A stretch of 64,000 nt of DNA from Clostridiaceae bacterium Marseille-Q4143 (GTDB lineage Bacteria > Bacillota > Clostridia > Lachnospirales > Lachnospiraceae). A program made the position numbers and the translations under genes. Under the pieces are notes generated by a model. The model saw only the letters and a list, made by a program, of their open reading frames with translations. It did not search any database and was not told the DNA's origin. Within the stretch, counting starts at the first letter, position 1. Each line of letters begins with the position of its first letter. Of the stretch, positions 9,667 to 18,796 are shown in pieces. The stretch lies in the NCBI GenBank assembly GCA_018228645.1, contig CP073693.1:1926253-1990252 (forward strand), written 5' to 3'.

Positions 9667-11090
9667 TGAAAGCAATTCCGGAGTTGGTAGAAAAAAAAGA
9701 AGATTGTTGTGGATGTGCAGCCTGTATGGCAGGCTGTCCGGTAAAAGCAATTCGGATGGAAGAGGATGAAGAAGGCTTCCTTTATCCTAAGATACAGGAA
9801 GAAATTTGTATCCGGTGTGGGAAATGTATCAAAATTTGCCCTGTCAGAAAGAACAGGCAGATGGTAAGAGCTGATGTACCGGGTGTGAAAAAAGATGTGG
9901 GAATTATTACTTTATATTATGGAAATAATAACTATGGAGGGCTTGCACAGTCCTATGCGTTGTATAAGGTGGTTACGATGCTGGGGTATGACGCTGAACT
10001 GATTTCTTATAAGCGTACAATGCAGGCAGCAGCACCGGTCAGGGCATCTTTACTGGAGAAGATCAGGAGAAATTCTGTTTCTGGTTTATGTGATCGTTAT
10101 TACAGAAAAGGAAAAGAAAAGATAGAGAGAAAACTGGAACAGGATTGTGCAGATCAGCTGAAGAAGCGTGGCGAGATGCTGGAGATATTCAGAGAATGGA
10201 TTCCGCATTCACCGGTGTATACCAAAGAAACCATTGGCCAATGCAGAGACCGCTATGAAACATTTATCAGCGGCAGTGACCAGATCTGGAAACCGGGAGT
10301 GGCAGATGAAGCGTTTTTATTTTCATTTTTAGATGATCAGCCGGATAAACATATTATTTCCTATGCATCCAGTGTGGCAGTACAGGAATTCCCGAATGGT
10401 TATCTGGATTTTATGGAAAAGGAATTGAAAAAGTACTCTTGTATTTCTGTGCGGGAAAGTGTGACTGCAGAAGCCTTTTCCAAAGCGTTGAACCGGGAAG
10501 TGGTGCGGGTAACAGATCCGACACTGCTTTTGAGCCGGGAAGAATGGGAAAAGGTAACGGCAGAAAGACAGATAAAAGAATCTTATATATTCTGTTATCT
10601 GTTGGGAAATGATAAAAAGCAGAGGAAAAAGGCAGAACAAATAGCGCGGGAACAGAAAAAGCTGTTGGTAACCATTCCACATATTAAAAATGGAAACAGT
10701 TTTCATTTCCGGCTGGAAGATAAAGACTTCGGAGACTGCCAGCTGTTTGCGGTTGGAATGGAAGAATTTTTCAGTCTGATTAAGTATGCGGATATGGTCA
10801 TTACAGATTCCTTCCATGCAACTGTTTTTTCTACTGTTTTTGAACGACCGTTCTGGGTATTTGAACGAACAGCAAAGACGAAGAAAACAGAGATGAATTC
10901 AAGAATTCATGAACTGACGCAGATGCTGGGACTGGAAAGACGGATTTTAAAATCCGAATTACCGGAACAGATAGAGGAACCAGTGGACTTTGTAATGGCC
11001 AGAAAGAAGATTCAGCCAGAAATAGAAAGATCCAGACAATTCCTGGAAAATGCATTATCTGCTTTCAAAGAAAGCCTTGACAACAATTAA
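9666..11090 (+). CDS. Ferredoxin domain - polysaccharide pyruvyl transferase fusion
   Basis: Read from ATG 9666 the protein has 474 residues. A longer reading from 9579 would run through the end of the upstream gene and is not needed. Residues about 12-60 hold two 4Fe-4S motifs (CCGCAACMAGCP and CIRCGKCIKICP). From about residue 75 the protein is a polysaccharide pyruvyl transferase (PF04230): YGGLAQSYALYKVV, FISGSDQIWKPG, a SVRES block and a C-terminal ADMVITDSFHATVFS. It would add a pyruvate ketal, or in some systems another group, to a sugar. The iron-sulfur domain implies electron exchange with the FrhB-like protein encoded immediately upstream. Confidence 0.85.
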   Translation: MKAIPELVEKKEDCCGCAACMAGCPVKAIRMEEDEEGFLYPKIQEEICIRCGKCIKICPVRKNRQMVRADVPGVKKDVGIITLYYGNNNYGGLAQSYALYKVVTMLGYDAELISYKRTMQAAAPVRASLLEKIRRNSVSGLCDRYYRKGKEKIERKLEQDCADQLKKRGEMLEIFREWIPHSPVYTKETIGQCRDRYETFISGSDQIWKPGVADEAFLFSFLDDQPDKHIISYASSVAVQEFPNGYLDFMEKELKKYSCISVRESVTAEAFSKALNREVVRVTDPTLLLSREEWEKVTAERQIKESYIFCYLLGNDKKQRKKAEQIAREQKKLLVTIPHIKNGNSFHFRLEDKDFGDCQLFAVGMEEFFSLIKYADMVITDSFHATVFSTVFERPFWVFERTAKTKKTEMNSRIHELTQMLGLERRILKSELPEQIEEPVDFVMARKKIQPEIERSRQFLENALSAFKESLDNN

Positions 11091-11117
11091 TAGAATGTTA
11101 TAATGAAAGCCAGTTAA

Positions 11118-11350
11118 TACAAAAAGCAAAGACAGGAAGAGTAAGCTGACAGAGGCATCCAGAGAGAGATACGCAAGGTGTGAGTATCTTATGAAGAAGT
11201 CAGTGGAAGACCACCCTGGAGCGGCTCCAATAAAGCCCGGCCGACACCGTTATCGTCTGAATGAGTGGTGAATACGCAAAATGGGTGGAACCGCGGTAAG
11301 AGTAAGTCTATCGTCCCTGAACAGTTAAGTGGCTGTTCAGGGATTTTTGT
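11118..11350 (+). promoter_or_regulatory. T-box leader for thrS (threonine)
   Basis: The leader has the usual T-box parts in order: GAGTAA near the base of stem I, the distal loop AGAGAGA at about 11161, the GTGGAAG block near 11203, and the tRNA-acceptor-sensing sequence GGGTGGAACCGCGG at 11283-11296, followed by a terminator. It acts by binding uncharged tRNA, which stops the terminator from forming. A Thr codon ACC at 11246-11248, just before GTTATC, is in the right context to be the specifier, but I did not fold the leader. The downstream gene is thrS, which agrees. Confidence 0.88.
11314..11350 (+). terminator. T-box terminator hairpin
   Basis: CCCTGAACAG (11314-11323) pairs perfectly with CTGTTCAGGG (11333-11342) and is followed by ATTTTTGT. 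The competing antiterminator would use the T-box sequence just upstream. Confidence 0.9.
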
Positions 11351-11381
11351 TGTATTACAAGAACATAAGGAGAATGAGAAC

Positions 11382-13310
11382 ATGAAAGTGACATTAAAAG
11401 ACGGATCAGTCAAAGAGTATGCACAGCCGATGGCAGTTATTGACATTGCAAAAGATTTAAGTGATGGCCTTGCCCGTGTAGCCTGTGCAGGAGAAGTGAA
11501 TGGAGAAGTTGTAGATCTTCGTACCGTTGTGGAAAACGATGCAGAGGTAAATATTCTGACTGCAAAGGATGAGGCAGGTCTTGCTGCACTGAGACATACC
11601 GCAAGCCATGTAATGGCACAGGCAGTAAAGCGTTTATATCCGAGCACCAAACTGGCAATTGGACCGTCTATCGCAGATGGATTCTATTATGATATGGAGT
11701 TTGAGACTCCGCTGACCAGCGATGATTTTGATAAGATTGAAGCAGAGATGAAAAAGATCATCAAAGAGGATCTGAAGATTGAGCGTTTCACCAAACCGCG
11801 GGCAGAAGCCATCGAGTTTATGAAAGAAAAAGGTGAGCCCTACAAAGTAGAGCTTATTGAGGATCTGCCGGAGGATGCAGAGATCAGTTTCTACAGTCAG
11901 GGTGAGTTTACAGACCTTTGCGCAGGACCGCATCTCATGAGCACCAAGGGTGTTGGTAAAGCATTCAAGATCATGAGCCTTGCAGGTGCTTACTGGAGAG
12001 GCGATGAGCACAACAAGATGCTGACCCGTCTCTATGCAACTGCTTTCGCTAAGAAAGAGGAGCTGGAAGCTTACATCACCATGATGGAAGAGGCAAAGAA
12101 GCGTGACCACAGAAAGCTCGGAAAAGAGCTGGGACTGTTCATGATGCATGAGGCAGGACCGGGATTCCCGTTCTTCCTTCCGAATGGAATGGTTCTGAAA
12201 AATACGTTACTTGATTACTGGAGAGAAATCCACAAAAAAGCAGGTTACGTAGAGGTATCTACTCCAATTATCCTGAACAGAAAACTGTGGGAGACTTCAG
12301 GACACTGGGATCATTACAAAAACAATATGTACACTACTGTAATTGATGATGAGGATTATGCAATCAAACCGATGAACTGCCCGGGTGGTGTTCTGGTATA
12401 TGCATCCGAGCCGCGTTCTTACAGAGACCTGCCGTTGCGTGTAGGTGAGCTGGGACTGGTACATCGTCATGAGAAATCTGGTCAGCTGCACGGACTGATG
12501 AGAGTTCGCTGCTTCACCCAGGATGATGCACATATCTTCATGACTCCGGATCAGATCAAAGATGAGATCAAAGGTGTTGTATCTCTGATTAATGAAGTAT
12601 ATTCCTTGTTTGGATTTGAGTACCATGTAGAGCTGTCCACCAGACCGGAAGATTCCATGGGAAGTGATGAAGACTGGGAGATGGCAACCGAGGGCCTAAG
12701 AAGTGCTCTTGATGAGATTGGACTTCCGTATGTTGTAAACGAGGGAGACGGTGCATTCTACGGACCGAAGATTGACTTCCATCTGGTAGACTGCATTGGC
12801 AGAACCTGGCAGTGTGGTACGATCCAGCTTGACTTCCAGCTGCCGCAGCGTTTTGAACTGGAGTACATTGGAGCAGACGGCGAGAAACATCGTCCGATCA
12901 TGATCCATCGTGTGGTATTCGGATCTATTGAACGTTTTATCGGTATCCTGATCGAGCATTTCGCAGGTGCATTCCCGACCTGGCTGGCACCGGTACAGGT
13001 TCGTGTACTTCCGATCTCTGATAAATACATGGACTATGCAAAGAAAGTAGAAGCACAGCTTGACGAAGCAGGCATCCGCGTGGATGTAGATACCAGATCT
13101 GAGAAAATTGGATACAAGATCCGCGAGGCAAGAAAAGCAAGAATTCCGTATATGCTTGTTGTAGGTGAGAAGGAAGAGGCAGAAGGAAAAGTATCAGTCA
13201 GAAGCCGTTTCCTTGGAGATGAGGGGCAGAAAGATCTTGGTGAGTTCATTGTTGCAATCAAAGAAGAAATTCAGAACAAAGAGAACCGTAAAGTAGAAGT
13301 AACGGAGTAA
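11382..13310 (+). CDS. thrS: Threonyl-tRNA synthetase
   Basis: The 642-residue enzyme charges tRNA-Thr. It contains an N-terminal TGS domain (1-60), the editing domain with RHTASHVMAQA, the class II catalytic core (MNCPGG and RVRCFTQDDAHIF) and a C-terminal anticodon-binding domain from about residue 540. The start at 11382 is chosen because AAGGAG lies at 11367-11372; an upstream in-frame start at 11265 lies inside the T-box and is not credible. Expression is controlled by the T-box leader. A TTG-started membrane protein follows after 5 bases and may share the transcript. Confidence 0.97.
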   Translation: MKVTLKDGSVKEYAQPMAVIDIAKDLSDGLARVACAGEVNGEVVDLRTVVENDAEVNILTAKDEAGLAALRHTASHVMAQAVKRLYPSTKLAIGPSIADGFYYDMEFETPLTSDDFDKIEAEMKKIIKEDLKIERFTKPRAEAIEFMKEKGEPYKVELIEDLPEDAEISFYSQGEFTDLCAGPHLMSTKGVGKAFKIMSLAGAYWRGDEHNKMLTRLYATAFAKKEELEAYITMMEEAKKRDHRKLGKELGLFMMHEAGPGFPFFLPNGMVLKNTLLDYWREIHKKAGYVEVSTPIILNRKLWETSGHWDHYKNNMYTTVIDDEDYAIKPMNCPGGVLVYASEPRSYRDLPLRVGELGLVHRHEKSGQLHGLMRVRCFTQDDAHIFMTPDQIKDEIKGVVSLINEVYSLFGFEYHVELSTRPEDSMGSDEDWEMATEGLRSALDEIGLPYVVNEGDGAFYGPKIDFHLVDCIGRTWQCGTIQLDFQLPQRFELEYIGADGEKHRPIMIHRVVFGSIERFIGILIEHFAGAFPTWLAPVQVRVLPISDKYMDYAKKVEAQLDEAGIRVDVDTRSEKIGYKIREARKARIPYMLVVGEKEEAEGKVSVRSRFLGDEGQKDLGEFIVAIKEEIQNKENRKVEVTE

Positions 13311-13315
13311 GTGAT

Positions 13316-14485
13316 TTGAAAAAAGCGGTAAGCTATATTGCAATTGTTTTGTTTGCCTGTTCTCTTTTATTATATAATAAATATGGGATTCCTCAGGCGG
13401 TACAGATGCCGCTTGAGGAAGATTCTGGAGAATATACCACAGATGGTTTTGAAACTCCGGAAGAAGCTGTAACCTATCTTTTGTATCATATGAATCAGGA
13501 TCATCTGGATGCAGCTTTAAGAGTATGTGCGATCAGTGATATTGCAGAATATTTTAATATGACATTGTTTTTGCAGTACACACAGCAATATGGAGGAGCG
13601 ACCATGGTTCTTCCCTCAGAACTGGAAAATGATGCATATATTGAAATTTCCAGAATGAGATTTGCATACTATTATGCACAGCTTATAGAACAATATAGAT
13701 CCTTTTTTTTGAACGATACAATGCCAGAAGTGTTGCAGGTTATGGTAAGTGAGCCGGAACAGAAAGATGGAATGTATTATCAAAAGCAAGAGTCGATTGG
13801 AGATATTCTGGGAGCAAGAGACATTTGTGAAGTTAGTGCACTGGTTGAAACAAATGACAGAATACAGGAGTTGAGATTTTCTCTTGCTAAATATAAAAAA
13901 TATTGGAAAGTGTTTTTGCTTTGTCCGATGGAAGATTGGCAGTCAGATCAGCTATGGATTCAGGATGTTACAGAACTGACAGATCGTAGTACGATTAAAA
14001 TAACGCAGGCAGAAGAAACAGCGAATGTGATTTTGCCGGTAAATTATTATGTCTTGGATTCTGAATCAGAAAATACGATTAAGGATTTGACTGATAATTT
14101 CTTCTTTTATCTTCAAAGAGGTGATGTCGTCTCAGCAATGTCATACTTAACACCGACAGATATTCAGGAGACGCCGTTGTTGACACAATTGGAGCGACAG
14201 GCGAATGTAGCTGCCCGAATACAACAATTATATTACGAGATGTTTTTGTACGATGTTTCAAAACTGGAATGGGCAGGAAGGCACTATGAAGATGCGCCGG
14301 AAACAATTCCAGATCTGTTAAATCTGGAAAATATGATATATGCAAGCTACACAGGCGTAAATGTATTGTATGATGATGGAACAACAGCGCAGATTCAGGG
14401 TGGGTTTAGCTATGGTTGGGGTTGGTATGGTCTGATATTAAATCTGGTAAATAACAATGGCTGGACAATCAGTTCTGTTGAATAA
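13316..14485 (+). CDS. Membrane-anchored protein of unknown function
   Basis: This 389-residue protein starts with TTG at 13316, with GGAG at 13304-13307. Residues 4-21 form one hydrophobic signal anchor (YIAIVLFACSLLLY), after which the protein should lie outside the membrane. It contains two acidic alpha/beta segments of similar build, residues about 45-200 and 240-389; both begin with a 'threonine/glutamate..YLLYHM / FFFYLQRGD' pattern, suggesting a duplicated NTF2- or lumazine-like fold. I do not recognise the family. It follows thrS closely and is separated from the next gene by a tRNA with its own promoter. Confidence 0.6.
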   Translation: MKKAVSYIAIVLFACSLLLYNKYGIPQAVQMPLEEDSGEYTTDGFETPEEAVTYLLYHMNQDHLDAALRVCAISDIAEYFNMTLFLQYTQQYGGATMVLPSELENDAYIEISRMRFAYYYAQLIEQYRSFFLNDTMPEVLQVMVSEPEQKDGMYYQKQESIGDILGARDICEVSALVETNDRIQELRFSLAKYKKYWKVFLLCPMEDWQSDQLWIQDVTELTDRSTIKITQAEETANVILPVNYYVLDSESENTIKDLTDNFFFYLQRGDVVSAMSYLTPTDIQETPLLTQLERQANVAARIQQLYYEMFLYDVSKLEWAGRHYEDAPETIPDLLNLENMIYASYTGVNVLYDDGTTAQIQGGFSYGWGWYGLILNLVNNNGWTISSVE

Positions 14486-14493
14486 AAAAACTA

Positions 14494-14522
14494 TTGACAA
14501 CCGGCTTCATGTTTGGTATCAT
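14494..14522 (+). promoter_or_regulatory. Promoter of tRNA-Met
   Basis: TTGACA at 14494-14499 and TATCAT at 14517-14522 are 17 bases apart. The tRNA begins 32 bases after the -10 box. Confidence 0.8.
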
Positions 14523-14554
14523 ATTGAAGTCGGTTGAAAAACCGGAATATATAT

Positions 14555-14628
14555 GGCGAGATAGCTCAGTTGGCTAGAGCACACGGTTCATACCCGTGGT
14601 GTCGAGGGTTCGAATCCCCCTCTCGCTA
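14555..14628 (+). tRNA. tRNA-Met (CAT), elongator type
   Basis: A full cloverleaf can be drawn: acceptor GGCGAGA/TCTCGCT, D stem GCTC/GAGC, anticodon stem CACGG/CCGTG with loop TTCATAC (anticodon CAT), and T arm GAGGG..TTCGAAT..CCCCC. The anticodon stem lacks the three G-C pairs expected of an initiator tRNA, so it is an elongator tRNA-Met or, less likely, the tRNA-Ile that is modified at CAT. CCA is not encoded. Confidence 0.93.
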
Positions 14629-14633
14629 TTTTA

Positions 14634-14665
14634 AGCTTCCTAAGAGATTAGGGAGCTGTTTTTCT
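14634..14665 (+). terminator. Terminator after tRNA-Met
   Basis: AGCTTCCTAA (14634-14643) pairs with TTAGGGAGCT (14648-14657) with one G-T pair and a GAGA loop, followed by GTTTTTCTTT. Confidence 0.85.
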
Positions 14666-14702
14666 TTATAGGGAAGATGGAAACTTATGGAGGAATGAGC
14701 AT

Positions 14703-16460
14703 TTGACAAAAAAATATGTGTCAGCAATGGTTATCATTATATTGTTGGCTGTTTTGACTGGAAGTGTGATTCTGCTATGCGTGAGAAATCCGGAAGTGCA
14801 TTTTTCCAGAAAGGATGCTTTTCAGGAAGAAGCTTTTGATCTGACGTTAAGTGCAGGTATCCGTGGAGGAACTATTTATTATACGCTAAATGGGGATACA
14901 CCGACGACAGAGTCGGATGTTTATACAATGCCTATCCGTGTGGAAGCTGGACTGCCTATGGCGACAACAGTGGTGAAAGCCATGGTAGTGCAGGGCGGCA
15001 TTGAAAGTTCTGTTTACACCCAGACTTATTTTGTGGGTCGGGGCGTATCGGAACTGTTTGATACTATGGTAGTGTCTCTGACTACGGATCAGGCGAATCT
15101 CTATGATGAGAAGACCGGTATTTTCACGAATTGGGATCAGATTAATGATGAAGATGGAAGTTGGGAGCGCCCGGCATACATTGAATTCTATGAACATGAT
15201 GGAACGCCCATGATTGCTCAGGGAACCGGTATTGCCGTATCAGGACATGGCTCCAGGGGATTTGAGCAGAAGAGTATCAAGTTGTTTGCGTCAAAACAGT
15301 ATGATATGGAACATCCTGTTTTTGATTATGATTTTTTTGAAACTGATATGGCAGGAAATGCAAAGGGACAGTCTTATAACCGGTTGGTGCTGAGAAATGG
15401 AGGTTCCGATCATGAAGGAACCATGATCAAATGGAATGTGGTCAGCAGACTTGGAAAAGAAGCCGGAATTGTCTGTGCGGGTGCAAGACCGGGAGTTCTT
15501 TTTGTTAATGGAGCATATTATGGTATTATTCAGCTTCAGGAAAAGTATAGTAGATATAATGTAGCTTCAGCCATAGGTGCCAGGAAGCAGGATATTACAA
15601 AATATGAACCAAATGAAATAAACAGCTCCAGATTTGGCGAATATTATGGACGACTCCATTCAGATCTTAATGATCCAGAACGCCAGGAAAAGCTGGAAGA
15701 ATCCGTGGATATGACGGATATGCTGCGGCATTATGCGGTGAACTGTATTATGAATAATGTCGACTGGCCGTTTCACAATTTCCTCTCCTGGAAATGTGCA
15801 GTCGGAACCAACAGTTCTTATGCGGATGGAAAGGTTCGATGCTTCCTTTATGATCTGGATGCGGTATATGGAGATACCAGCGAGGGAGAAATTGCAAATG
15901 AGTTTGATTATCTGATGCAGGAACCAGTGGAGGATATGACGGATACGCTGTCTATTCTTATGAAATCGGATAAATATCGGACCCAGTTTGTAAATATGGT
16001 CTGTGATTTGACTAATACGACATTTGCAGCCGATCATGTGCTGCAGGTGATTGATGAAGAAGATCAGAAGATTGCCCATTCCATGGCACTCTACTATACG
16101 GATGCGGAACGGACGCGGCAGCAGGAAGCAGTAAAAGTTATGAGAGAAAAAGCATCGGAGAGCTGTATGGTGATCCATGCAGGACTGCAGAACAATCTGG
16201 GAGCTGCAGAGCCTTATACATTGAAGCTTCAGGTTCCGGATGGATTGTCAGTGGCATTCAGCCAGATTCGACTTTCTGGAGAGACGGAATATGAAGGGGG
16301 CTATTACCATAACTATCCGCTTACTCTTGTGGTAAATGACGACGATGGAAATTCTTATCATTGGATGATTAACGGAGAACGGGTGGATGGTTCTGAACTA
16401 TTGTTAGATAGCAGCTATACAGACAATGAGCTGAATATCCAGCTTGTAGTAGATAAGTAA
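14703..16460 (+). CDS. CotH-kinase family surface protein with chitobiase-type C-terminal-like domain
   Basis: The 585-residue protein starts with TTG, 8 bases after GGAGGA (14689-14694). Residues 7-27 are a signal anchor. Residues about 30-110 resemble the CHB_HEX_C_1 beta domain (TIYYTLNGDTPTTESDVYT), and from about 120 on it is a CotH domain: RLVLRNGGSDHE, PGVLFVNGAYYGIIQLQEKY, FLYDLDAVYG. CotH proteins are atypical kinases that phosphorylate proteins in spore coats; many relatives are extracellular. This copy stands beside a fucosyltransferase gene, so a role in surface decoration is as likely as one in sporulation. A C-terminal beta domain covers about residues 500-585. Confidence 0.82.
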   Translation: MTKKYVSAMVIIILLAVLTGSVILLCVRNPEVHFSRKDAFQEEAFDLTLSAGIRGGTIYYTLNGDTPTTESDVYTMPIRVEAGLPMATTVVKAMVVQGGIESSVYTQTYFVGRGVSELFDTMVVSLTTDQANLYDEKTGIFTNWDQINDEDGSWERPAYIEFYEHDGTPMIAQGTGIAVSGHGSRGFEQKSIKLFASKQYDMEHPVFDYDFFETDMAGNAKGQSYNRLVLRNGGSDHEGTMIKWNVVSRLGKEAGIVCAGARPGVLFVNGAYYGIIQLQEKYSRYNVASAIGARKQDITKYEPNEINSSRFGEYYGRLHSDLNDPERQEKLEESVDMTDMLRHYAVNCIMNNVDWPFHNFLSWKCAVGTNSSYADGKVRCFLYDLDAVYGDTSEGEIANEFDYLMQEPVEDMTDTLSILMKSDKYRTQFVNMVCDLTNTTFAADHVLQVIDEEDQKIAHSMALYYTDAERTRQQEAVKVMREKASESCMVIHAGLQNNLGAAEPYTLKLQVPDGLSVAFSQIRLSGETEYEGGYYHNYPLTLVVNDDDGNSYHWMINGERVDGSELLLDSSYTDNELNIQLVVDK

Positions 16461-16487
16461 ATACACTCATAAAAAGAGGAGATCCGT

Positions 16488-17345
16488 ATGAATATTATCT
16501 GGATTGATGGCGGCCTTGGAAATCAGATGTTTCAGTATGCACTGGCTTTAAAACAGCAGCAGATGGGAAAAACAGTGAAGATTGATGTGACAAAATATGC
16601 AGAACATCATTGGCACAATGATTTTGAACTGGATCAGGTATTTGGATTGAAATGTTCATTTGCAGATTTGAAAGAAATAAAAAAGCTTGGTTACAGAAAA
16701 GCTAATAGATGGACAGAATTTTTGAGGAAAACGCCTTTTGGCAAAAAGACAATCTATAATCATGAATCATATTCCTTTGACTCTTATGTCCTGGATCTGG
16801 ATGGATATTATATAGAGGGCTACTGGCAGAGTGAACAATATTTTTCGGATATCGAAGAGATTGTCAGAAAGACATATGTTTTTCCAGAATTAGAACAGGA
16901 CTGGCAGAAAGAGCTGGTACGGTCAATGAGAGAAACGCATTCTGTGAGTGTTCATATCAGAAGAGGCGATTATTTAAATTATCCGAATCTGAATGGAATT
17001 TGCACATTGGATTATTATAAAAATGCAATGAACTATTTCCGGGGCAGATATCATGGAAATGTTTGTTTTTATATTTTTACAAATGATTTTGAATGGACAA
17101 AATCGCATTTTACAGATGCGGACTGTTGTTTTGTACAGGGAAATACCGGAAAAGAGAGTTATCGAGATATGCAGCTGATGAGTTTGTGCGAGCACAATGT
17201 GATTGCGAACAGTTCTTTCAGCTGGTGGGGGGCATGGCTGAATGCGAATAAGGAAAAAACAGTTATTGCACCGGAGAGATGGGTGAATTCGGAAGAAGAT
17301 ACATCGGCGGTAGTTCCTGAAAGCTGGATAAAAATGAAAGGGTAA
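16488..17345 (+). CDS. GT11 fucosyltransferase-like (alpha-1,2-fucosyltransferase family)
   Basis: The 285-residue protein matches family GT11: an N-terminal [14 protein letters not shown] (residues 8-21), the donor-binding HIRRGDY motif near residue 157, and [11 protein letters not shown] near residue 240. Family members transfer fucose from GDP-fucose, usually to galactose, and in gut bacteria they can build host-like fucosylated glycans. No GDP-fucose synthesis genes are visible here, so donor supply must come from elsewhere. A strong AGAGGAG site precedes the ATG, and ispF follows after 13 bases. Confidence 0.88.
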   Translation: MNIIWIDGGLGNQMFQYALALKQQQMGKTVKIDVTKYAEHHWHNDFELDQVFGLKCSFADLKEIKKLGYRKANRWTEFLRKTPFGKKTIYNHESYSFDSYVLDLDGYYIEGYWQSEQYFSDIEEIVRKTYVFPELEQDWQKELVRSMRETHSVSVHIRRGDYLNYPNLNGICTLDYYKNAMNYFRGRYHGNVCFYIFTNDFEWTKSHFTDADCCFVQGNTGKESYRDMQLMSLCEHNVIANSSFSWWGAWLNANKEKTVIAPERWVNSEEDTSAVVPESWIKMKG

Positions 17346-17358
17346 AAGGAGGTTCACT

Positions 17359-17892
17359 ATGCGGGTAGGTATGGGATATGACGTACATCGTCTGGTAGAA
17401 AACAGAGATCTGATTCTTGGAGGCGTGAAGATTCCTTATGAAAAAGGCTTGCTGGGACATTCGGATGCAGATGTGCTCTTGCATGCGATTATGGATGCAC
17501 TTCTGGGAGCAGCGGCGCTGGGAGATATTGGAAAACATTTCCCGGATACAGATCCGGCTTATGAGGGCGCTTCCAGCATGAAGCTTCTGGAGCATGTGGG
17601 AAAACTTCTGGAAGAGGAAAATTATCAGATCATCAACATTGATGCGACGATTATTGCACAGAGACCGAAGATGCTGCCGCATATTCCTCAGATGATTGAG
17701 AATGTGGCATCTGTCCTAAAGCTGGAGAAAAATCAGGTGAATATTAAAGCCACGACAGAAGAGGGACTTGGATTTACGGGAAGCGGCGAAGGTATTTCTT
17801 CTCAGGCAATCTGCTCTCTGATGCCGATTGCGGCATATATTGATGATGACAGAACAGCAGGCTGTGGAGGCTGCATGGGATGCCAGAGATAA
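17359..17892 (+). CDS. ispF: 2-C-methyl-D-erythritol 2,4-cyclodiphosphate synthase
   Basis: IspF makes the cyclodiphosphate in the MEP isoprenoid pathway. The protein shows GMGYDVHRL (metal ligands Asp and His), [27 protein letters not shown], and the C-terminal [15 protein letters not shown]. The family usually has about 157-160 residues; this one has 177 because of a C-terminal tail that ends in the cysteine-rich [10 protein letters not shown]. The start has AAAGGAGG upstream. The last 13 bases overlap the following acetyltransferase gene. Confidence 0.95.
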   Translation: MRVGMGYDVHRLVENRDLILGGVKIPYEKGLLGHSDADVLLHAIMDALLGAAALGDIGKHFPDTDPAYEGASSMKLLEHVGKLLEEENYQIINIDATIIAQRPKMLPHIPQMIENVASVLKLEKNQVNIKATTEEGLGFTGSGEGISSQAICSLMPIAAYIDDDRTAGCGGCMGCQR

Positions 17893-18725
17893 TAGAACAG
17901 GAAGAAAAGATCTGGAATCCAAGGTATCTGAAGCCGGAAGAGCGGGGACTTACAAGGGAACTGTATCATGCGGTGTTCGCAGAGGATACGGAACGGTTTG
18001 TGGACTATTATTATCAGTATAAAATAAGAAATAATGCGATTCTGGTTCTGGAGGAAGAGGAGAAGATCATTTCTATGCTGCACCTGAATCCATATACCAT
18101 GATTGTAAACGGGTATGAGTTTCCCTGCAATTATATCGTGGCAGTGGCAACTGATCCGGATTATCGTCATCAGGGGTGTATGCGGGCATTGCTGGAGCGT
18201 GCACTGAATGACATGGCTGATCGAAAGATGCCGTTTACGTTTCTCATGCCGGCCAGTGAGAGTATCTATGCACCCTTTGATTTTGTATGGATCTGCCCGT
18301 TTACGGAACTGCCCATGCGGGTGTCTCGAATGAATGCGGACGGTCAGAACCGATATCTGGCTTCTCATTATCAGATGTTCTGTAAGAGAACAGAAAACTA
18401 TATGGAGAATCTGGCAGCAGAGAAGAAGGCGGAAGAGGGAGAGATCGCTTCAGATAAGATGCCGCCGTTCATGGCACGTATTACCGATGTATGCGGTATG
18501 CTTTCTCTGGCGTGCGGCAGACAGGATCAGGAACTGTATTTGCAGATTAAAGATCCGATTATCGGGAAAAATAACGGTTATTTTCAGTGGAAGATATCCG
18601 GTGAACAAAGTACAGCAGTAAAACTGTCAGGGAAACCGGAATATGTAGATCTGGAACTGACTATCGGAGAACTGGCTTCCATGATTTTTGAGGGATTTCA
18701 TATTTGTCTTACGGAGGTTGTATAA
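17880..18725 (+). CDS. GNAT-family acetyltransferase (Eis-like N-terminal half)
   Basis: The 281-residue protein contains the acetyl-CoA loop of GNAT enzymes in [23 protein letters not shown] (V-A-x3-P-x-Y-R-x2-G) near residues 82-104, and the FLMPAS..YAPFDF block seen in Eis-like acetyltransferases. The C-terminal 100 residues are a second alpha/beta domain that may be an SCP2-like lid. The acceptor is unknown. Its ATG lies inside the ispF coding sequence, so translation is coupled to ispF. Confidence 0.72.
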   Translation: MPEIIEQEEKIWNPRYLKPEERGLTRELYHAVFAEDTERFVDYYYQYKIRNNAILVLEEEEKIISMLHLNPYTMIVNGYEFPCNYIVAVATDPDYRHQGCMRALLERALNDMADRKMPFTFLMPASESIYAPFDFVWICPFTELPMRVSRMNADGQNRYLASHYQMFCKRTENYMENLAAEKKAEEGEIASDKMPPFMARITDVCGMLSLACGRQDQELYLQIKDPIIGKNNGYFQWKISGEQSTAVKLSGKPEYVDLELTIGELASMIFEGFHICLTEVV

Positions 18726-18733
18726 CCATCCCT

Positions 18734-18761
18734 TTGCAAATGCGGACAGATATGTTATAGT
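18734..18761 (+). promoter_or_regulatory. Likely promoter for the flavoprotein gene
   Basis: TTGCAA (18734-18739) and TATAGT (18756-18761) are 16 bases apart and lie 36 bases before the TTG start. Confidence 0.5.
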
Positions 18762-18796
18762 TAGAAATAGTGTAATCGGAGGCAGGAGGAAATACA

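Noticed and set aside
11265..11381. In-frame extension of thrS through the leader
   Set aside because: It would translate the T-box and terminator; AAGGAG and the family start point to 11382.
14703..16460. Taking the CotH protein as proof of sporulation
   Set aside because: CotH-like proteins also occur outside spore coats, and no other sporulation gene is nearby except a SigH-like factor 7 kb away.
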